Source: Leucobacter komagatae
GTDB lineage: Bacteria; Actinomycetota; Actinomycetes; Actinomycetales; Microbacteriaceae
NCBI RefSeq assembly: GCF_006716085.1
Contig: NZ_VFON01000001.1
Coordinates: 2,356,001 to 2,420,000, forward strand
DNA: 64,000 bases
Direction of reading: 5' to 3'
In this document: positions 61,489-64,000 of the stretch, piece by piece
How the letters are laid out: each line of letters starts with the position of its first letter
How positions within the stretch are numbered: the stretch's first letter is position 1
Notes under the pieces: generated by a model
The model's input: the letters and a program-made list of their open reading frames with translations, nothing else
The model's database searches: none
What the model was told of the DNA's origin: nothing
Made by a program: the position numbers and the translations under genes

Positions 61489-61749
61489 TTAGCGGCCGGA
61501 ACCGGCGTAGGGGAGGAGAGCCATCTCGCGGGCATTCTTCACTGCCTTCGCGATCAAACGCTGCTCCTGAACGGACACGCCGGTGATACGGCGGGCGCGG
61601 ATCTTTCCACGCTCTGAAATGAACTTGCGAAGCGTCTGGACGTCCTTGTAATCAATGACGCCAACGGTCTGCTTCTTCGCGGGTGCTGCCGCCTTCGCGT
61701 TCTTGCCGCGAGCCGGCTTGCGGCCTGCGCCGCTTGACTTGCCTGCCAT
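61489..61749 (-). CDS. rpsR: 30S ribosomal protein S18 (cysteine-free form)
   Basis: Protein of 86 residues. The basic Ala/Lys-rich N-terminus leads to [28 protein letters not shown] and ends with [16 protein letters not shown], as expected for S18. The zinc-binding cysteines seen before VIDYKD in many S18 proteins are absent ([12 protein letters not shown]), making this the C-minus type. It binds S6 on the 30S platform. It lies between ssb and rplI, the usual order. Confidence 0.96.
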   Translation of the reverse strand: MAGKSSGAGRKPARGKNAKAAAPAKKQTVGVIDYKDVQTLRKFISERGKIRARRITGVSVQEQRLIAKAVKNAREMALLPYAGSGR

Positions 61750-61802
61750 GTTGGTCTCTTTTCCTAAAGCGCCCCGGTTACGACCGGGACAAAATTGCTG
61801 TC

Positions 61803-62342
61803 TTAGAAGGGCTGCTCGTCATCGAAGCCGCCACCGAAATCGGAGGAAGCATTCGATGCGGGTCCGCCCTGGCCCGAGTTGGTCCAGGGGTTGTCCTGCT
61901 GCTGCGGCTGTGCCCAGCCCGACTGGCCCTGGGGCTGACCGCCACCAGCGCCACCGAAGCCGCCAACCTGCCCGCGTGCTGCGCCGCGCGTCACCTGTGC
62001 GGTGGCGAAGCGGAGCGACGGCCCAACCTCTTCGACCTCAAGGTCGAGTGAGGTGCGCTGCTGGCCCTGGTTGTCGGTGTAGCTGCGCTGGGTCAGACGA
62101 CCCTGCACAATAACTCGCATGCCCTTCGTGAGCGACGCCGCGATGTTATCGGCGTACTCACCGTAAGCGCGGCAGCCAAGCCACAGCGCTTCGCCGTCCG
62201 ACCAGTCGCCGGACTGACGATCGCGCACGCGCGGGGTCGAGGCGATACGGAAGGTCACCCACGACTTACCGGCCTGGCTCACGCGAGGCTCGGGATCGGC
62301 AACAAGGTTGCCGACGACAGTGATCAGCGGCTCTCCGGCCAT
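61803..62342 (-). CDS. ssb: Single-stranded DNA-binding protein
   Basis: Protein of 179 residues: OB fold (residues 1-115, [30 protein letters not shown] through [37 protein letters not shown]), a Gly/Gln-rich linker ([20 protein letters not shown]) and the acidic tip DDEQPF that recruits replication partners. Starts with ATG at 62340-62342, 3 bp after the rpsF stop, so the two are translated together. Confidence 0.97.
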   Translation of the reverse strand: MAGEPLITVVGNLVADPEPRVSQAGKSWVTFRIASTPRVRDRQSGDWSDGEALWLGCRAYGEYADNIAASLTKGMRVIVQGRLTQRSYTDNQGQQRTSLDLEVEEVGPSLRFATAQVTRGAARGQVGGFGGAGGGQPQGQSGWAQPQQQDNPWTNSGQGGPASNASSDFGGGFDDEQPF

Positions 62343-62345
62343 GAG

Positions 62346-62708
62346 TTATGCACTCGCCTTCGCAGCAGCGCGAGCTGCCTTGGCCTGGTCACGCTTCGAC
62401 TGCGCTGCGCGCTGAGCGATGAGCTCATCTGCACGGAGCACCTTCGTGCGGAGGACAGCCTCGGAGATACCCAGCTGACGATCAAGCTCGGCAGTTGCCT
62501 CGGGGGTCGCGGTGAAGTTCACCACGACGTAGATGCCCTCGGCGTTCTTGTTGATCTCGTAAGCAAGACGGCGCTTGCCCCAGATGTCGACGTTCTCGAT
62601 CTCGCCATTCGCGTTGGTAATGACGGAGAGGAACTTCTCCATGCTGGGAGCCACGGTGCGCTCGTCGATACCGGGATCGAGGATCACCATGAGTTCGTAA
62701 GGATGCAT
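62346..62708 (-). CDS. rpsF: 30S ribosomal protein S6
   Basis: The start is the ATG at 62706-62708 behind AAGGAGGT with 9-base spacing; the open frame upstream is the leader RNA. Protein of 120 residues with [34 protein letters not shown] [26 protein letters not shown] and a C-terminal Ala/Lys-rich tail. It forms a dimer with S18 on the 30S platform. First gene of rpsF-ssb-rpsR-rplI. A leader hairpin that covers the ribosome site suggests feedback by S6:S18. Confidence 0.96.
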   Translation of the reverse strand: MHPYELMVILDPGIDERTVAPSMEKFLSVITNANGEIENVDIWGKRRLAYEINKNAEGIYVVVNFTATPEATAELDRQLGISEAVLRTKVLRADELIAQRAAQSKRDQAKAARAAAKASA

Positions 62709-62718
62709 TACTGACCCA

Positions 62719-62761
62719 CCTCCTTCGGACTTCACGGCCACAGGATTTCTGTGGCAGGAGG
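62719..62761 (-). promoter_or_regulatory. rpsF: Probable S6:S18-binding leader RNA of rpsF
   Basis: In the minus-strand mRNA, CCUCCU (62761-62756) can pair with the rpsF Shine-Dalgarno AGGAGG (62724-62719). Inside that outer helix is a perfect 7-bp hairpin, GCCACAG (62755-62749) with CUGUGGC (62743-62737) and an AAAUC loop. A 12-nt bulge follows on the 3' side (CGUGAAGUCCGA) that begins in a CCG context. Known rpsF leaders use a hairpin with a bulged CCG that mimics the S6:S18 site on 16S rRNA. Sequestration of the ribosome site fits such feedback. Confidence 0.6.
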
Positions 62762-62851
62762 GTGTTTTTGCATCGTGCCCGGGCGCCAAACAGAGTGTTC
62801 GACGCACAGACAACCTAAGTAGCCTACCATCTTCAGCCCTAGAGTGGAGCC

Positions 62852-64000
62852 ATGAGAATCGCGCTGGTCTCGTTGCACACCTCACCGTCGGCTATTCCCG
62901 GCTCTGGCGACGCCGGCGGCATGAACGTCGTGGTGGCAGAGGCGGCCCATGCGCTGAGCGATCGCGGGCACGAGGTGATCGTCGCAACGAGGGCAAACAC
63001 GGAGGTCGCGGCGGGGGAGCAGTCGCTGCGCCGTCCACAGGTGAGCGGTGAGGGCCGGCAGGGCGATCCTGCTGGATCGTCGCCCCGCCTGATCGCGCTC
63101 GCTGCCGGCGATCCCGCGCTCGCGAAGGGTGACCTGCCCGCGATCGTTCCCGAGTTCGCGCGCGGGCTGCGGGAGCTGGGGCCATTCGACGCCGTCCACG
63201 CGCACTACTGGTTGAGCGGCCTCGCGGCGGTGGGGGCGTTCGGTGGCGAGGGATCCGGTATCGCGACCACGTTCCACACCCTCGCCGCGCAGAAGAACTC
63301 CCGCCTGGCCCCGGGTGACCGGCCCGAACCGGAGGTGCGGGTGTTGGCGGAGCAGTCGCTCGCCGAGACGACCTTCGTCGTCGCGGGGAGCCGCAGCGAG
63401 CTCGCGGGCGTCGAGGAGTTCTGCGGGCACCCGCGGGTCGGAAGCGCCGTCGTGCACCCCGGCGTTGACACGCGCCTCTTTGTTCCCCGCCCCGCTCCTC
63501 GGCAGTTTCTGCGCGTCACCGTGCTCGGCCGGGTGCAGCCGCTTAAGGGGCAGGATCTCGCGGTGCGGGCGGCCGTGGAGCTTGCCGCGCAGGATCCTGA
63601 CCTGTTTGCGCGCACCGAATGGGTGATCGCGGGGGAGCCAACCCCCGGCGCCGAGGGGTTCGCGGCCGGGCTCCGCGAGCTCGCAGAGGCGGCCGGGGTT
63701 TCCGACCGCGTGCGGTTCCTCCCCGCGCAGTCACGTGCGCAAGCGGCCGCGCTGCTCGCGTCGAGTGACCTCGTGCTCGTGCCGTCGCACTCGGAGACCT
63801 TCGGTCTCACGGCGCTTGAGGCGGGCGCGAGCGGGATTCCCGTGATCGCAGCTGGGCATACGGGGCTTGTGGAAGCTGTTCCTGAGGGGGTCGCTGGGCT
63901 GCACATGCCCGATCGCGATCCCGCGGCGTGGGCTCGGGCGATCGCGGAGCTGCTGCGCGACGAACCGCGCAGGCTGAGGCTTGGCGAGTCCGCCCGCCGG
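62852..64000 (+). CDS. MshA-like GT4 family glycosyltransferase (C-terminus outside window)
   Basis: The ATG at 62852 begins [28 protein letters not shown], with the SGDAGGMNV sugar-nucleotide loop typical of MshA-type enzymes. 383 codons are visible without a stop. GT-B elements are [36 protein letters not shown] and the donor-site [21 protein letters not shown] (about 308-328). MshA makes the first glycoside of mycothiol from inositol phosphate and UDP-GlcNAc. Other GT4 enzymes share the loop, so the symbol is withheld. It is divergent from rpsF. Confidence 0.85.
   Translation, partial: MRIALVSLHTSPSAIPGSGDAGGMNVVVAEAAHALSDRGHEVIVATRANTEVAAGEQSLRRPQVSGEGRQGDPAGSSPRLIALAAGDPALAKGDLPAIVPEFARGLRELGPFDAVHAHYWLSGLAAVGAFGGEGSGIATTFHTLAAQKNSRLAPGDRPEPEVRVLAEQSLAETTFVVAGSRSELAGVEEFCGHPRVGSAVVHPGVDTRLFVPRPAPRQFLRVTVLGRVQPLKGQDLAVRAAVELAAQDPDLFARTEWVIAGEPTPGAEGFAAGLRELAEAAGVSDRVRFLPAQSRAQAAALLASSDLVLVPSHSETFGLTALEAGASGIPVIAAGHTGLVEAVPEGVAGLHMPDRDPAAWARAIAELLRDEPRRLRLGESARR

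Overview
The window is high-GC actinobacterial chromosome with dense, mostly leftward-transcribed genes. GTG starts are frequent, and stop/start overlaps such as ATGA and GTGA are common. A MshA-like glycosyltransferase, an rpsF-ssb-rpsR-rplI-dnaB block, a PatA/HisC-type aminotransferase and many Microbacteriaceae-style proteins point to Microbacteriaceae, possibly Leucobacter. That assignment is an inference from gene style and was not searched. No insertion sequence, prophage, CRISPR array or integrase was seen, so the window reads as core or near-core chromosome.

Layout. 1-5.4 kb: truncated CopD protein, DUF1361 membrane protein, APC permease, DUF2804 protein, GH114-like lipoprotein. 5.4-8.5 kb: a MarR-controlled module (VOC dioxygenase, F420/NADP reductase-like protein, MarR regulator, methyltransferase) with twin operators. 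8.5-11.1 kb: thymidine kinase, an AT-rich stretch with DnaA-box-like sites, tRNA-Tyr(GTA) with a terminator, GNAT and DUF402 proteins. 11.1-14.7 kb: a full-length PutA-like protein that appears to have lost the catalytic residues of both enzyme domains. 14.8-19 kb: TrpXYZ-type ABC transporter beside an aromatic/histidinol-phosphate aminotransferase. 19-22.5 kb: APC permease, P1 aminopeptidase and a divergent TetR regulator. 22.5-26.8 kb: short repeats, PEBP protein, FadR-type regulator, membrane protein, TipA-like MerR regulator, SGNH hydrolase. 26.8-31 kb: a five-gene translationally coupled znuA-znuC-znuB-znuB-zur operon behind two Zur-like boxes.

31-36.9 kb: tandem repeats, a pair of related membrane-anchored small proteins, amidase, TauE exporter, CopZ and a CDF exporter behind a CsoR-type palindrome, and an MBL hydrolase. 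36.9-54.4 kb carries a metabolic theme. It holds a b-type cytochrome with a repeat-bearing N-terminal extension next to EtfA/EtfB, the methylcitrate cycle (gntR-prpD-prpB-prpC), an OpuC-type osmoprotectant transporter, a 3-hydroxyacyl-CoA dehydrogenase-like SDR, a zinc alcohol dehydrogenase and a three-gene 2-oxo acid dehydrogenase (E1 alpha, E1 beta, E2). Together these could take branched-chain amino acids to acyl-CoA and propionyl-CoA, pass electrons via ETF to the membrane, and consume propionyl-CoA. 54.4-59 kb: holin-family protein, VapBC-type toxin-antitoxin pair, purB, siderophore-interacting protein, two small membrane proteins. 59-64 kb: dnaB, a strong DnaA-box cluster, rplI, rpsR, ssb, rpsF with a probable S6:S18 leader, and a divergent MshA-like glycosyltransferase cut by the window edge.

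The least ordinary items are the PutA-like probable pseudoenzyme, the two DnaA-box clusters outside a dnaA-dnaN context, the Etf-linked cytochrome b with three copies of a GLPRVxGGxPWPP motif, and several precise inverted or tandem repeats between genes. All family calls come from reading the sequence and remembered family motifs; no database search was run.
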